DNA from: Candidatus Tectomicrobia bacterium
GTDB taxonomy: Bacteria > UBA8248
Assembly: GCA_016192135.1 (NCBI GenBank)
Contig: JACPUR010000033.1
Location: 1 to 23,969 of the forward strand
Direction: 5' to 3'
Length of the DNA: 23,969 nt
Part shown: positions 1 through 5,770 of the stretch, one piece after another
How positions within the stretch are numbered: the stretch's first letter is position 1
Layout: each line of letters opens with the position of its first letter
Notes under the pieces: model-generated
What the model saw: the letters and a program-made list of their open reading frames with translations, nothing else
The model's database searches: none
Told to the model about the DNA's origin: nothing
Program-made: the position numbers and the translations under genes

Positions 1-701
1 ATGCGGTCGAGGAGGTCCGGGTCCACGCAGCGCGCCTTGCCGGCGGGGCCTCCCACCAGGGCGTCCTCGCAGCAGGCGAGGAGCCTCATGCCACGCTCCG
101 CGGCCATTTCCGCCAGCTCGTCCAGGAGGGCCTTGCGCTCCTCGAGCGTCCCCTCCTCCGGCCGGAGGCCCTCCGGGAGCCTCGCGGCGTTGCGCCTCAC
201 CTTCCCGTACATGTCGGCGAAGCTCGCGATGCACTCCCCGGTCGCGCCCGCGAGCGCATCGGCGACCCGGGCGAAGTTCCGCCGGTGGAAGGCGGCGTCC
301 GTCTCCCGCGAGAGGTAGATGGGGTCGTAGCGCCAGCGCACCCGCCCGGGCCCGGCGCGTTCCGCGAGCTTATGGAAGGTGCGTACCGCCTGCGCGAGGG
401 GCGGCACCGCGCGCTCCAGGGATTCGGGATAGGCGTTCACGGTGTACAGGAAATAGAAGGGCGCGCGCGCCTCGACCGCGTCCAGATGCGGGAGCAGCGG
501 CGCCGGGTTGCGCGTCCAGAAGACGAAGGCCCGCACGTCCCCCGGCGCCAGGGAGACGCGGTGACGCTTCCCGCTGAAGGGGTTGCGGTACTCGGCGAAG
601 CCCTCCTCCAGGCGCTTCAGGAACCAGGGCGCGTGGAAGGCGGGCACGTCCGTCCGGCGGGAGACGGAGATGATTTGGGGCTCGGGAGGCGCCTCGCGCA
701 T
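1..701 (-). CDS. DUF1848 family protein, 5' part only (runs off left edge)
   Basis: Reading the minus strand from an ATG at 701 gives at least 233 residues with no stop before the window edge. The start, MREAPPEPQIISVSRRTDVP, continues into an AFHAPWFLKRLEEGF segment, and this matches the usual opening of DUF1848 proteins (SVSRRTDIPAF, then W..F..RL..G). Further on come VFWTRNPAP, a WRYDPIYLS segment, and near the edge a CC pair followed by RCVDPDLLDR, the cysteine-containing tail typical of the family. The biochemical function of DUF1848 is not known to me. An in-frame GTG at 725 is an alternative start; neither has a strong ribosome site. The gene lies downstream of dapB on the same strand, separated by two palindromic repeats, so co-transcription is uncertain. 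The C-terminus is missing because of the window boundary, not because the gene is broken. Confidence 0.85.
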   Translation of the reverse strand, partial: MREAPPEPQIISVSRRTDVPAFHAPWFLKRLEEGFAEYRNPFSGKRHRVSLAPGDVRAFVFWTRNPAPLLPHLDAVEARAPFYFLYTVNAYPESLERAVPPLAQAVRTFHKLAERAGPGRVRWRYDPIYLSRETDAAFHRRNFARVADALAGATGECIASFADMYGKVRRNAARLPEGLRPEEGTLEERKALLDELAEMAAERGMRLLACCEDALVGGPAGKARCVDPDLLDR

Positions 702-766
702 CGGGGGCGTTTTCGGATTCGTCACGGCATCGTCCCGGCGGCGGGGAATTTCGGCGGCATCGGTCC

Positions 767-794
767 GTAGGGGCGAGGCATGCCTCGCCCCTAC
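767..794. repeat. REP-like perfect palindrome, GTAGGGGCG family
   Basis: GTAGGGGCGAGGCA (767-780) is followed directly by its exact reverse complement (781-794), a 28-bp perfect palindrome in the dapB-DUF1848 gap. Outer arms GTAGGGGCG/CGCCCCTAC recur at 820-847 and, in trimmed form, at 3432-3455 and 4189-4212. Confidence 0.85.
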
Positions 795-819
795 AAATCA
801 AGGGCGGCCAAGCACGTCT

Positions 820-847
820 GTAGGGGCGACCGGCTGGTCGCCCCTAC
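820..847. repeat. REP-like inverted repeat, GTAGGGGCG family
   Basis: GTAGGGGCGACC (820-831) and GGTCGCCCCTAC (836-847) are perfect 12-bp arms around the loop GGCT. The outer part matches the palindrome at 767-794, while the inner arm differs. It lies between dapB and the DUF1848 gene and could end or stabilise the dapB transcript, although no T-tract follows. Confidence 0.8.
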
Positions 848-888
848 CAGAAACCGGCCCCAAAAATCCTTCTCTCCACATCCCCCCC

Positions 889-1686
889 CTACAGCCCCAG
901 CACCTCGGCCATGCCGTAGAGGCCGGGGGGCTGCTTCGAGGCCCAGCGGGCGGCCCGGATGGCGCCCGCGGCGAAGTTGTCGCGGCTCGAGGCCCGGTGG
1001 GTGATCTCGACCCGCTCGCCCATCCCGAAGAAGTAGACGGTGTGCTCCCCGGCCACGTCCCCCCCGCGCAGGGTCTGCATCCCGATGGCCCGGGGGGGCC
1101 GCTTGCCCGTCTGGCCCTCCCGGTGGAAGACGGCGTCCCCGGGGTAGCTCCGCCCGAGCGCCCGGGCGGCGATCTCCCCCATGCGGACGGCGGTGCCCGA
1201 AGGGGCATCCACCTTCTGGTTGTGGTGGGCCTCGAGGATCTCCACGTCGTAGGCGTCCCCGAGGAGGCGGGCGGCCTCCTCGATGAGCCTGAAGGCCACG
1301 TTCACCCCCACGCTCATGTTGGGGGCGAAGACGACGGCCGATTTCCTCGCGGCCTCGGCGATGATTTTTTTTTGCTCGTCATTCAGGCCCGTGGTGCCGA
1401 TGACGGCGGCCATGCCCTTCCCCGCCGCGAGCCGGGCGTGGGCGGCGCTCGCCTCGGGGACGGCGAAAGAGACGAGAACATCCCCGGCCAGGGAGCCCTC
1501 GTCTGCCGTGAGGGGAACCTTCAAGGACCCGACCCCGGCGTTCGCCCCCGCGTCCTGGCCCAGCGCCGGGTGGCCGGCCCGCTCCAAGGCCCCCGAGATC
1601 GCCATGTCGCCCTGGGCGGCGATCTGCTGGATGATCCGGCACCCCATCTTGCCCGCCGCCCCTGCGACCGCCACGCGAATGGCCAC
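889..1686 (-). CDS. dapB: 4-hydroxy-tetrahydrodipicolinate reductase
   Basis: DapB reduces 4-hydroxy-tetrahydrodipicolinate to tetrahydrodipicolinate with NAD(P)H, a cytosolic step of the diaminopimelate/lysine pathway. The 265-residue product has the normal family length. The Rossmann nucleotide loop GAAGKMG is at residues 9-15, GTTG at 97-100, APNMSVG at 121-127, and the diagnostic catalytic and substrate motif EAHHNQKVDAPSGTA at 152-166, including the His-His pair 154/155 and Lys158. The start is a GTG at 1686 with AAGGAGGA just upstream, a strong ribosome site that decides the choice. A TATAAT box lies about 55 bases upstream. lysA and dapF are in the window on the same strand but 5.6 kb away, and no dapA is present here. 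Identification is secure. Confidence 0.97.
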   Translation of the reverse strand: MAIRVAVAGAAGKMGCRIIQQIAAQGDMAISGALERAGHPALGQDAGANAGVGSLKVPLTADEGSLAGDVLVSFAVPEASAAHARLAAGKGMAAVIGTTGLNDEQKKIIAEAARKSAVVFAPNMSVGVNVAFRLIEEAARLLGDAYDVEILEAHHNQKVDAPSGTAVRMGEIAARALGRSYPGDAVFHREGQTGKRPPRAIGMQTLRGGDVAGEHTVYFFGMGERVEITHRASSRDNFAAGAIRAARWASKQPPGLYGMAEVLGL

Positions 1687-1740
1687 CCGATCCTCCTTTT
1701 TGAAGGCCAGAAAGAAGCCAACCCCTTGTTTCTCGGGGGC

Positions 1741-1746
1741 ATTATA
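1741..1746 (-). promoter_or_regulatory. Candidate -10 box of dapB
   Basis: On the minus strand the hexamer is a perfect TATAAT, standing out in GC-rich sequence 55 bases before the dapB GTG. No good TTGACA-like -35 lies at 16-18 bases, so an activator or a weak -35 is implied. Confidence 0.45.
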
Positions 1747-1781
1747 TTACCTTTCCCCGGTGGGGGGTGAAGCATGGGGGT

Positions 1782-1802
1782 GGAACCCGGAGCGTCATAA
1801 GG
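1782..1802 (+). promoter_or_regulatory. Leader motif copy 1 (GGAACC-N5-CGTCATAAGG), upstream of the ECF sigma gene
   Basis: GGAACC (1782-1787), five bases, then CGTCATAAGG (1793-1802). Two further copies with N6 spacing and the decamer CGTCNTAAGG lie upstream of the SHOCT gene and the Met/His-rich Spy-like gene. GGAACC is the classic -35 of many ECF sigma factors, and CGTC is a common ECF -10 core. However, the 5-6 base gap is too short for those two roles together. Either GGAACC is the -35 with a -10 about 16 bases downstream, or the whole block is an operator. It ends 104 bases before the proposed sigma start, which would fit autoregulation. Confidence 0.5.
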
Positions 1803-1906
1803 GCAAAAGGGGCGGGCCCGGCGGACGGGCTCCCCACGGGCCCATCCGGAATTGCTATAGTACCGGGCGGTCGAACCCGGGACCTCCTACGGCCTTAGGG
1901 GATGGG

Positions 1907-2491
1907 TTGTTGAGTCCGCCGCCCGAGCCGCAAGACGACTCGGTCTGGGTCGCCCGGTGCAAAGCGGGGGACCCGGACGCCTTCGAGCCCCTGGTGCTCC
2001 GCCACGCGGGCAGGGTCCGGCGGCTGGTGTGGGGGCTGCTGGGGGAGCGGCGGGAGGAAGCCGAGGATGTGGTGCAGGAGGTATTCCTCAAGGCCTACTT
2101 GGCCCTGCCCCGCTTCCGGGAGGAGGCCCGCTTCTCGACCTGGCTCTACCGCATCGCGGTCAACCACGTCCGCGACATGGCCCGGCGCGCCCCGCCGGCC
2201 CACGTGGAGTTCGACGAGACGCGGCTGGAGGCCCCCGGGCCCCGGGGGGAGGAAGAAGACGCGGGAGCCGATGCCCCCCGTCCCGGCCGGAGCGAGGAGC
2301 TTCGCCGCCTGCTGGGCGAGCTCAGCGAGCCGCAGCGGAGAATCCTGGTGATGCGCGAGCTCGAGGGGCTCAGCTACGATGAGATCGGCGGGATCCTGCG
2401 GATCCCGCCCGGCACGGTCCGCTCCCGCCTCAACCGGGCGCGCGCGGGCCTGCTGAGGGCCGCCGCGAGACGGAAAGAAGGAGAAGCATGA
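1907..2491 (+). CDS. ECF-family RNA polymerase sigma factor
   Basis: This is a sigma-70 family extracytoplasmic-function factor of 194 residues, normal for the class, with only regions 2 and 4. Region 2 spans about residues 24-92, including EDVVQEVFLKAY (53-64, core polymerase contact) and FSTWLYRIAVNHVRD (76-90, -10 recognition). An acidic linker (110-128) follows. Region 4 spans about 130-185, with the helix-turn-helix SYDEIGGILRIPPGTVRSRL recognising the -35. The start is inferred: no in-frame ATG fits, but adjacent TTG codons at 1907 and 1910 follow AGGGG (1897-1901), and either is plausible. The stop overlaps the next start as ATGA, so the downstream putative anti-sigma factor is probably translationally coupled. 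A GGAACC/CGTCATAAGG motif upstream suggests autoregulation. The exact ECF group was not assigned. Confidence 0.92.
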   Translation: MLSPPPEPQDDSVWVARCKAGDPDAFEPLVLRHAGRVRRLVWGLLGERREEAEDVVQEVFLKAYLALPRFREEARFSTWLYRIAVNHVRDMARRAPPAHVEFDETRLEAPGPRGEEEDAGADAPRPGRSEELRRLLGELSEPQRRILVMRELEGLSYDEIGGILRIPPGTVRSRLNRARAGLLRAAARRKEGEA

Positions 2492-2913
2492 TGCTGCGTT
2501 GGCGCGAGTGGCGTGAGAGCCTGCGGCGGGCCCGCGAGTGGGATTCGGCCCCGGACCCGGAGATCCGGCGCCTGCAATCGCTCTTCGCCGCCGCCCGCCC
2601 CGGGGAGGACTCCCAGGCGGACGCGCGGCTGTGGCGCAGGCTCCGCGCCCGCATCCACGGGCTGGAGCGGGAGCGCGTGCCCGCGCTGAGCGGGGCGCTC
2701 GCCTCCTTCGGCTTCCGCTTCGCCGGAGCCGCGGCCCTCGCGCTCGTCCTCGCCGCCGGCCTGACCTGGCGGGACGGGCCCTTCGGTTCCCCGCAGGGCG
2801 CCCAGACGGCCTCCTTCCTCGAGACCCCCGACGAGGTCCTGAGCGGCCCGCTCCAGGCGAGGAGCGGGGACGATCTCCTCCAGTTCATCGCCTACAATGC
2901 GGCGGGCCGGTGA
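2488..2913 (+). CDS. Probable membrane-bound anti-sigma factor
   Basis: A 141-residue protein of no family I can name. Its N-terminal 70 residues are Arg/Glu-rich and cytosolic in character. One transmembrane helix follows at about 76-93 (FRFAGAAALALVLAAGL), then a short periplasmic tail of about 48 residues. It starts at the ATG at 2488 inside the sigma factor stop (ATGA overlap) after AAGGAG, and its end overlaps or abuts the sensor gene. This position and topology are typical of anti-sigma factors paired with ECF sigmas, such as the CnrY type. There is no HxxxCxxC zinc motif of the ZAS class. The role is inferred from position and topology, not from sequence similarity. Confidence 0.7.
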   Translation: MMLRWREWRESLRRAREWDSAPDPEIRRLQSLFAAARPGEDSQADARLWRRLRARIHGLERERVPALSGALASFGFRFAGAAALALVLAAGLTWRDGPFGSPQGAQTASFLETPDEVLSGPLQARSGDDLLQFIAYNAAGR

Positions 2914-2918
2914 AGGCC

Positions 2919-3401
2919 ATGCGCGACTCCTTCCGCAACCCGAAGGCGAAGGCGGCGGCGGTCCTCGTGGCCGTCTTCCTCCTGGGAGGCGGCACGGGCT
3001 ACTTCGCGGGCTACTGGCACGCGATGGGAGGCCCCGGCCAGGGCGGCTGGCGGGGCCGCGCCGCCGGCGCGCGCGGCGAGGACCGCACCGCGCACTTCCT
3101 CCGCAAGTTGGAGAGCGACCTCGGGCTCAGCGGCGCACAGAGCAAGCAGGCGGAGGATATCCTCCGCCGCCATCACCAGCGCTTCATCGAACTGCGGCGC
3201 GAGATGGCCCCCAAGATCGACGGCATCCTCAAGGAAGTCCGGGCCGACCTGCGCGCCATGCTGGGCCCCGGCCAGCGGGAGCACTTCGACCGGATGGTGC
3301 GCATGATGGAGGAGCACCGCCAGCGCCGGCGGGAGCGCTGGTGGCGGGGGATGGGCGGCATGATGCGCGAGTCCCCCGGCCCGCCCGGGGAATCGAGATA
3401 G
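2919..3401 (+). CDS. Periplasmic metal-sensor-like protein (CnrX/ZraP/Metal_resist type)
   Basis: A 160-residue protein with an N-terminal signal anchor (about 11-32) and a helical, charged periplasmic domain. LGLSGAQSKQAEDILRRHHQ (68-87) and MLGPGQREHFDRMV (114-127) are the two helix regions typical of the Metal_resist/CpxP superfamily, where paired helices form a hook that binds metal or misfolded protein. The His pair at 85/86 and the Met/Trp-rich end (WWRGMGGMM, 141-149) could bind metal. It is the third gene of a tightly packed sigma / anti-sigma / sensor unit, the same cast as CnrH-CnrY-CnrX. A GTG at 2910, overlapping the previous stop as GTGA, is an equally possible start and adds three residues. 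The ligand cannot be read from sequence. Confidence 0.75.
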   Translation: MRDSFRNPKAKAAAVLVAVFLLGGGTGYFAGYWHAMGGPGQGGWRGRAAGARGEDRTAHFLRKLESDLGLSGAQSKQAEDILRRHHQRFIELRREMAPKIDGILKEVRADLRAMLGPGQREHFDRMVRMMEEHRQRRRERWWRGMGGMMRESPGPPGESR

Positions 3402-3431
3402 CCTGTCTTTTCCCGGCAGACCATCCTTCGC

Positions 3432-3455
3432 AGGGGCGAGGCGTGCCTCGCCCCT
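3432..3455. repeat. REP-like inverted repeat, GGGGCGAGGC variant
   Basis: AGGGGCGAGGC (3432-3442) and GCCTCGCCCCT (3445-3455) are perfect 11-bp arms with a two-base loop, almost identical to the core of the palindrome at 767-794. It lies between the sensor gene and the next gene, so it may weaken read-through. Confidence 0.8.
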
Positions 3456-3484
3456 ATTCATTACGCCGCCGGAGGAAATGAGCG

Positions 3485-4030
3485 ATGCGCTTTCGGCCCG
3501 CGATGGCGCTCTTGCTCCCCCTCGTCTTCCTCGCCTCTCCCGCCTCGCATGCCGCCGAGTCGCCCTACAAAGGCCAGGAGAAGCGCCCCATCAAGGCCCT
3601 CTCCGGGAAGGAGGTCGAGGATCTCCTCGCCGGGAACGGCATGGGCTTGGCCAAGGCGGCCGAGCTGAACCGCTACCCGGGCCCCCTGCACGTGCTGGAG
3701 TCCACCTCCCGGCTGGGGCTGACGGAGACCCAGCGGGCCGAAACCCGGCGCCTGTTCGACGCCATGAAGCGCGAGGCGGTGCCGCTCGGGAGGGAGATCG
3801 TGGAGCGGGAGCGCGAGCTCGACGCCCGCTTCGCCTCCCAGGAGATCGACGAGGCCTCCCTCGCCGCCGCCCTGGCCGAGATCGGGCGGCTCACGGGGGC
3901 TCTCCGCCTCGTCCACCTCAAGGCCCACCTCCGGATGCGGGAGATCCTGACCCCCCATCAGATCGCCCTCTACGGCCGGGCGCGGGGATATGAATCCTCC
4001 GGCGGCGCGGGCGGGCATTCGGGACATTAG
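3485..4030 (+). CDS. CpxP/Spy-related periplasmic protein with two LTxxQ motifs
   Basis: A 181-residue secreted protein. The signal peptide is at residues 1-24 (hydrophobic MALLLPLVFLASPA, then SHAAE). GNGMGLAKAAELNRYPGPLH (50-69) is a conserved-looking segment, and the helical core carries LTETQ (79-83) and LTPHQ (155-159), the signature repeats of the LTXXQ/CpxP-Spy family of periplasmic chaperones and stress sensors. The tail is short and Gly/His-rich. The start at 3485 is set by GGAGGA eight bases upstream. It follows the sensor gene by 83 bases, with a palindrome between, so it may belong to the sigma operon or be transcribed separately. The role is probably envelope protein protection or metal buffering; the ligand is unknown. 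Confidence 0.75.
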   Translation: MRFRPAMALLLPLVFLASPASHAAESPYKGQEKRPIKALSGKEVEDLLAGNGMGLAKAAELNRYPGPLHVLESTSRLGLTETQRAETRRLFDAMKREAVPLGREIVERERELDARFASQEIDEASLAAALAEIGRLTGALRLVHLKAHLRMREILTPHQIALYGRARGYESSGGAGGHSGH

Positions 4031-4188
4031 CCGCCACCGGCCGGGCGTATTGCGATCCGTCCCCAGCGAACTCGCGGGCGCTGGCCGCCCAGGGGTTCCC
4101 TGCGTTTTTACTGAGGCGGGCAGAGAACCCGCCCCTATGCCCCCTCCAGTTCACACGTCGCCTTTCAATCCTCCGTCCATGCATTCGT

Positions 4189-4212
4189 AGGGGCGTATTG
4201 CAATACGCCCCT
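4189..4212. repeat. REP-like perfect palindrome, GGGGCGTATTG variant
   Basis: AGGGGCGTATTG (4189-4200) followed by CAATACGCCCCT (4201-4212) is a perfect 24-bp palindrome preceded by GT. It has the same GTAGGGGCG outer arm as the other copies with a different inner arm. A degenerate relative lies about 140 bases upstream. Confidence 0.8.
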
Positions 4213-4286
4213 GCTCCTCCACCCCCAATCGAATTTCCCGAAAAAATTCCCTTTCTTATTTGCGATTCCGGACCCGCGTCATTCCC

Positions 4287-4308
4287 GGAACCCCGCCCCG
4301 TCCTAAGG
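4287..4308 (+). promoter_or_regulatory. Leader motif copy 2 (GGAACC-N6-CGTCCTAAGG), upstream of the SHOCT gene
   Basis: GGAACC (4287-4292), six bases, then CGTCCTAAGG (4299-4308). Aligned by eye with copy 3, the similarity runs beyond the motif: about 34 of 41 positions match from CGGAACCC through to GATGC. The motif ends 63 bases before the SHOCT start. TCATAA, 16 bases after GGAACC, is a possible -10. Confidence 0.55.
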
Positions 4309-4371
4309 TCATAAGCGGGAGATGCATGGATGGCCCGCCAAATGACCGCCTTTCCGGAAGGAGCCGTCCCA

Positions 4372-4695
4372 ATGAAGCGTCCGGTGGCCTTGAGCGTTCT
4401 CGGCAGCGTCCTTCTCTCTCCCTTTCCCGCCCTCGCCCAGCCCTGGGGATCGTATGCCGGCCCCCGCATGATGTGGGACTACGGCTGGCACGGCTGGTTC
4501 CTGGGGCCCTTCGCCATGATCCTCTTCTGGGGGCTGGCCATCGCCGCCATCGTCCTCGTGGTCCGCTGGTTCAGCCCCTCGGGCCATGGCCCCCAGGCCG
4601 CCAGGACTCATCTTGACATTCTCCGGGAGCGCTTCGCGCGGGGCGAGATCGGCAAGGACGAGTTCGAGGAGCGCAGGCGCGTTCTGGGCGACTAG
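4372..4695 (+). CDS. SHOCT-domain membrane protein
   Basis: A 107-residue protein with three parts. The signal peptide is at 1-22, ending ALAQ. A Trp/Tyr/His-rich stretch (24-42: WGSYAGPRMMWDYGWHGW) leads into one transmembrane helix (about 43-67). The C-terminal SHOCT domain (80-106: LDILRERFARGEIGKDEFEE, then RRRVL) is a short two-helix module often attached to membrane or transport-linked proteins and of no fixed function. The start at 4372 has AAGGAG eight bases upstream; an upstream ATG at 4330 lacks one. Small SHOCT proteins of this type are frequent beside copper and other heavy-metal genes, which agrees with the Met/His-rich neighbour. It has its own leader motif, so it is probably co-regulated with the Spy-like gene. 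Confidence 0.82.
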   Translation: MKRPVALSVLGSVLLSPFPALAQPWGSYAGPRMMWDYGWHGWFLGPFAMILFWGLAIAAIVLVVRWFSPSGHGPQAARTHLDILRERFARGEIGKDEFEERRRVLGD

Positions 4696-4703
4696 TCCGC
4701 CTC

Positions 4704-4725
4704 GGAACCCGCGCCCGTCTTAAGG
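4704..4725 (+). promoter_or_regulatory. Leader motif copy 3 (GGAACC-N6-CGTCTTAAGG), upstream of the Met/His-rich Spy-like gene
   Basis: GGAACC (4704-4709), six bases, then CGTCTTAAGG (4716-4725), directly after the SHOCT stop and 95 bases before the next start. The surrounding leader resembles that of the SHOCT gene, including a GACCGCCTT segment shortly before each ribosome site, as if the leader had been duplicated with an extra ~30-base insert here. Confidence 0.55.
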
Positions 4726-4820
4726 TGCATGAGCGAGGGATGCCCCGGAGGCCCCTCGGTGAACCGCAACGCCGGCCCCGGCCACCGGGTTGCAAAGACC
4801 GCCTTGAAAAGGGAGGCAAC

Positions 4821-5462
4821 ATGACCAGGAAGCGGATCGCCATCATCATCGCCGCCGCCGCGCTGACCGTGGGCGCGGGCCTGGCGGCCAACGAGTACGC
4901 GTCGGCGCAGGGCTGGGGAGGCGGGCCGGGCTTTCACCGCGGCGGCCCCACGATGCGGGGCCACATGATGGGCGGCATGATGGGCGGCCATATGATGAGC
5001 GGCCCGATCATCTCCCGCGCCCTCGCGATGAAGGACGAGCTCAAGCTCACCGCGGACCAGGTGAAGAAGCTCGAGCAGCTCCGCGACGGCTTCTACCAGA
5101 AGGCCGCGAGGGAGCGCATCGAGATGCAGTCCACCGGCCTCGAGCTCCAGAAGCTCCACCTCGCCGACAAGCTGGACGTGGCCGCGGCGGAGAGGCTCAT
5201 CCGCGCCATGGAGAAGAAACGCGCCGACATGCGCATCGAGCGCCTGAAGACGATCGAGCAGGGCAAGGCGATCCTGACCTCCGAGCAGCTCAAGCAGCTC
5301 CAGGCGGCCAGCTTCGGCCCGGGCGCCCGCATGGGGCGCGGCGGCTCCGGTCCCGGCCAGGGCTTCGGTCCGGGGCGGGGCGCGGGGATGATGGGGCCCG
5401 GGTTCGGCCCCGGTCCCGCATGGGAGGACGCCCAGCTGCCCGGCGGCGGATCGCTGGAATAA
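4821..5462 (+). CDS. Met/His-rich Spy/CpxP-family periplasmic protein
   Basis: A 213-residue secreted protein. The signal peptide is at about 1-29 (IIIAAAALTVGAGLA, cleavage near ASAQ). A Met/His/Gly-rich segment at 37-59 contains HRGGPTMRGHMM and two GGMM/GGHMM repeats. The LTXXQ helical core spans about 65-165, with LTADQ (76-80) and LTSEQ (152-156). The Gly/Pro-rich tail (165-210) has further Met residues. The family includes Spy (ATP-independent periplasmic chaperone), CpxP and ZraP. The Met/His segment resembles copper-binding patches, but the metal is inference. The start is the ATG at 4821 with GGGAGG four bases before it. The leader motif upstream is shared with the SHOCT and sigma genes. 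A hairpin at 5482-5509 probably ends the transcript. Confidence 0.85.
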   Translation: MTRKRIAIIIAAAALTVGAGLAANEYASAQGWGGGPGFHRGGPTMRGHMMGGMMGGHMMSGPIISRALAMKDELKLTADQVKKLEQLRDGFYQKAARERIEMQSTGLELQKLHLADKLDVAAAERLIRAMEKKRADMRIERLKTIEQGKAILTSEQLKQLQAASFGPGARMGRGGSGPGQGFGPGRGAGMMGPGFGPGPAWEDAQLPGGGSLE

Positions 5463-5481
5463 CGGCTCAAGCGAAAGAGGC

Positions 5482-5509
5482 GGAGGGCCCTCCCTCGGGG
5501 GGGCCCTCC
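5482..5509 (+). terminator. Hairpin after the Spy-like gene
   Basis: GGAGGGCCC (5482-5490) pairs with GGGCCCTCC (5501-5509) around a ten-base loop, 20 bases after the stop codon. The following T-tract is poor (TTCC), so it may be a weak or factor-assisted terminator. Confidence 0.5.
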
Positions 5510-5540
5510 TTCCGATCCCGGGCTTCCCCGTGAAAGGACC

Positions 5541-5558
5541 GTCCGGGAAATCCCGGAC
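5541..5558 (+). promoter_or_regulatory. Perfect inverted repeat just upstream of a ribosome site
   Basis: GTCCGGGA (5541-5548) and TCCCGGAC (5551-5558) are perfect 8-bp arms with an AA spacer, ending at the AGGAAGG ribosome site of the next gene. It could be an operator or an RNA hairpin affecting translation of the two-gene operon. No known regulator was matched. Confidence 0.4.
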
Positions 5559-5572
5559 AGGAAGGCGGCGCG

Positions 5573-5770
5573 GTGATTTTCGACGGATTCCGCGAGCTGA
5601 TGGACGCTTCGGTCGCCCTCGTCCTGCTGCTCGATCTGGTATTCTTCTCCTACCTCGCGTTCCGGCTGACCCGGGAGCGAGAGCTGTTCGGCCCGGCGCG
5701 GAACGGCCTCCTGCCCGCGCCAAAGCCCGTCCGGGCGGATCGCCCGGAGTGGCGGAGGGACATGCAATGA
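5573..5770 (+). CDS. Small single-pass membrane protein, unknown
   Basis: A 65-residue protein of no recognised family. It starts at the GTG at 5573 with AGGAAGG seven bases upstream. After a short amphipathic start (MIFDGFRELMDA) there is one strong transmembrane helix (about 13-32: VALVLLLDLVFFSYLAF), then a basic tail (RLTRERELFGPARNG onward), suggesting an N-out, C-in small membrane protein. Its stop overlaps the next start as ATGA, which indicates translational coupling with the DUF6515-like gene. The good ribosome site, the overlap and the helix support a real gene, but the function is unknown. Confidence 0.6.
   Translation: MIFDGFRELMDASVALVLLLDLVFFSYLAFRLTRERELFGPARNGLLPAPKPVRADRPEWRRDMQ

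Larger units (their letters stand above)
4031..4371. other. Intergenic region with degenerate repeats and a leader motif
   Basis: No convincing gene was found. A decayed copy of the GGGCGTATTG palindrome is near 4043-4062, where the right arm has drifted. A partial hairpin, GGCGGG (4115-4120) with CCCGCC (4128-4133), follows, then an intact palindrome at 4189-4212. An A/T-richer patch lies at about 4231-4265. The GGAACC/CGTCCTAAGG motif at 4287-4308 stands before the SHOCT gene. Confidence 0.7.

Noticed and set aside
767-847. Palindromes as a CRISPR array
   Set aside because: Only two adjacent units with different inner arms and no regular spacers; they are REP-like hairpins, and no cas gene is present.
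1854-1900. tRNA-like T-arm (GGTCGAACCC / GGGTTCGACC) upstream of the sigma gene
   Set aside because: The 5-bp stem does not pair properly and no acceptor, D or anticodon arm can be built around it.
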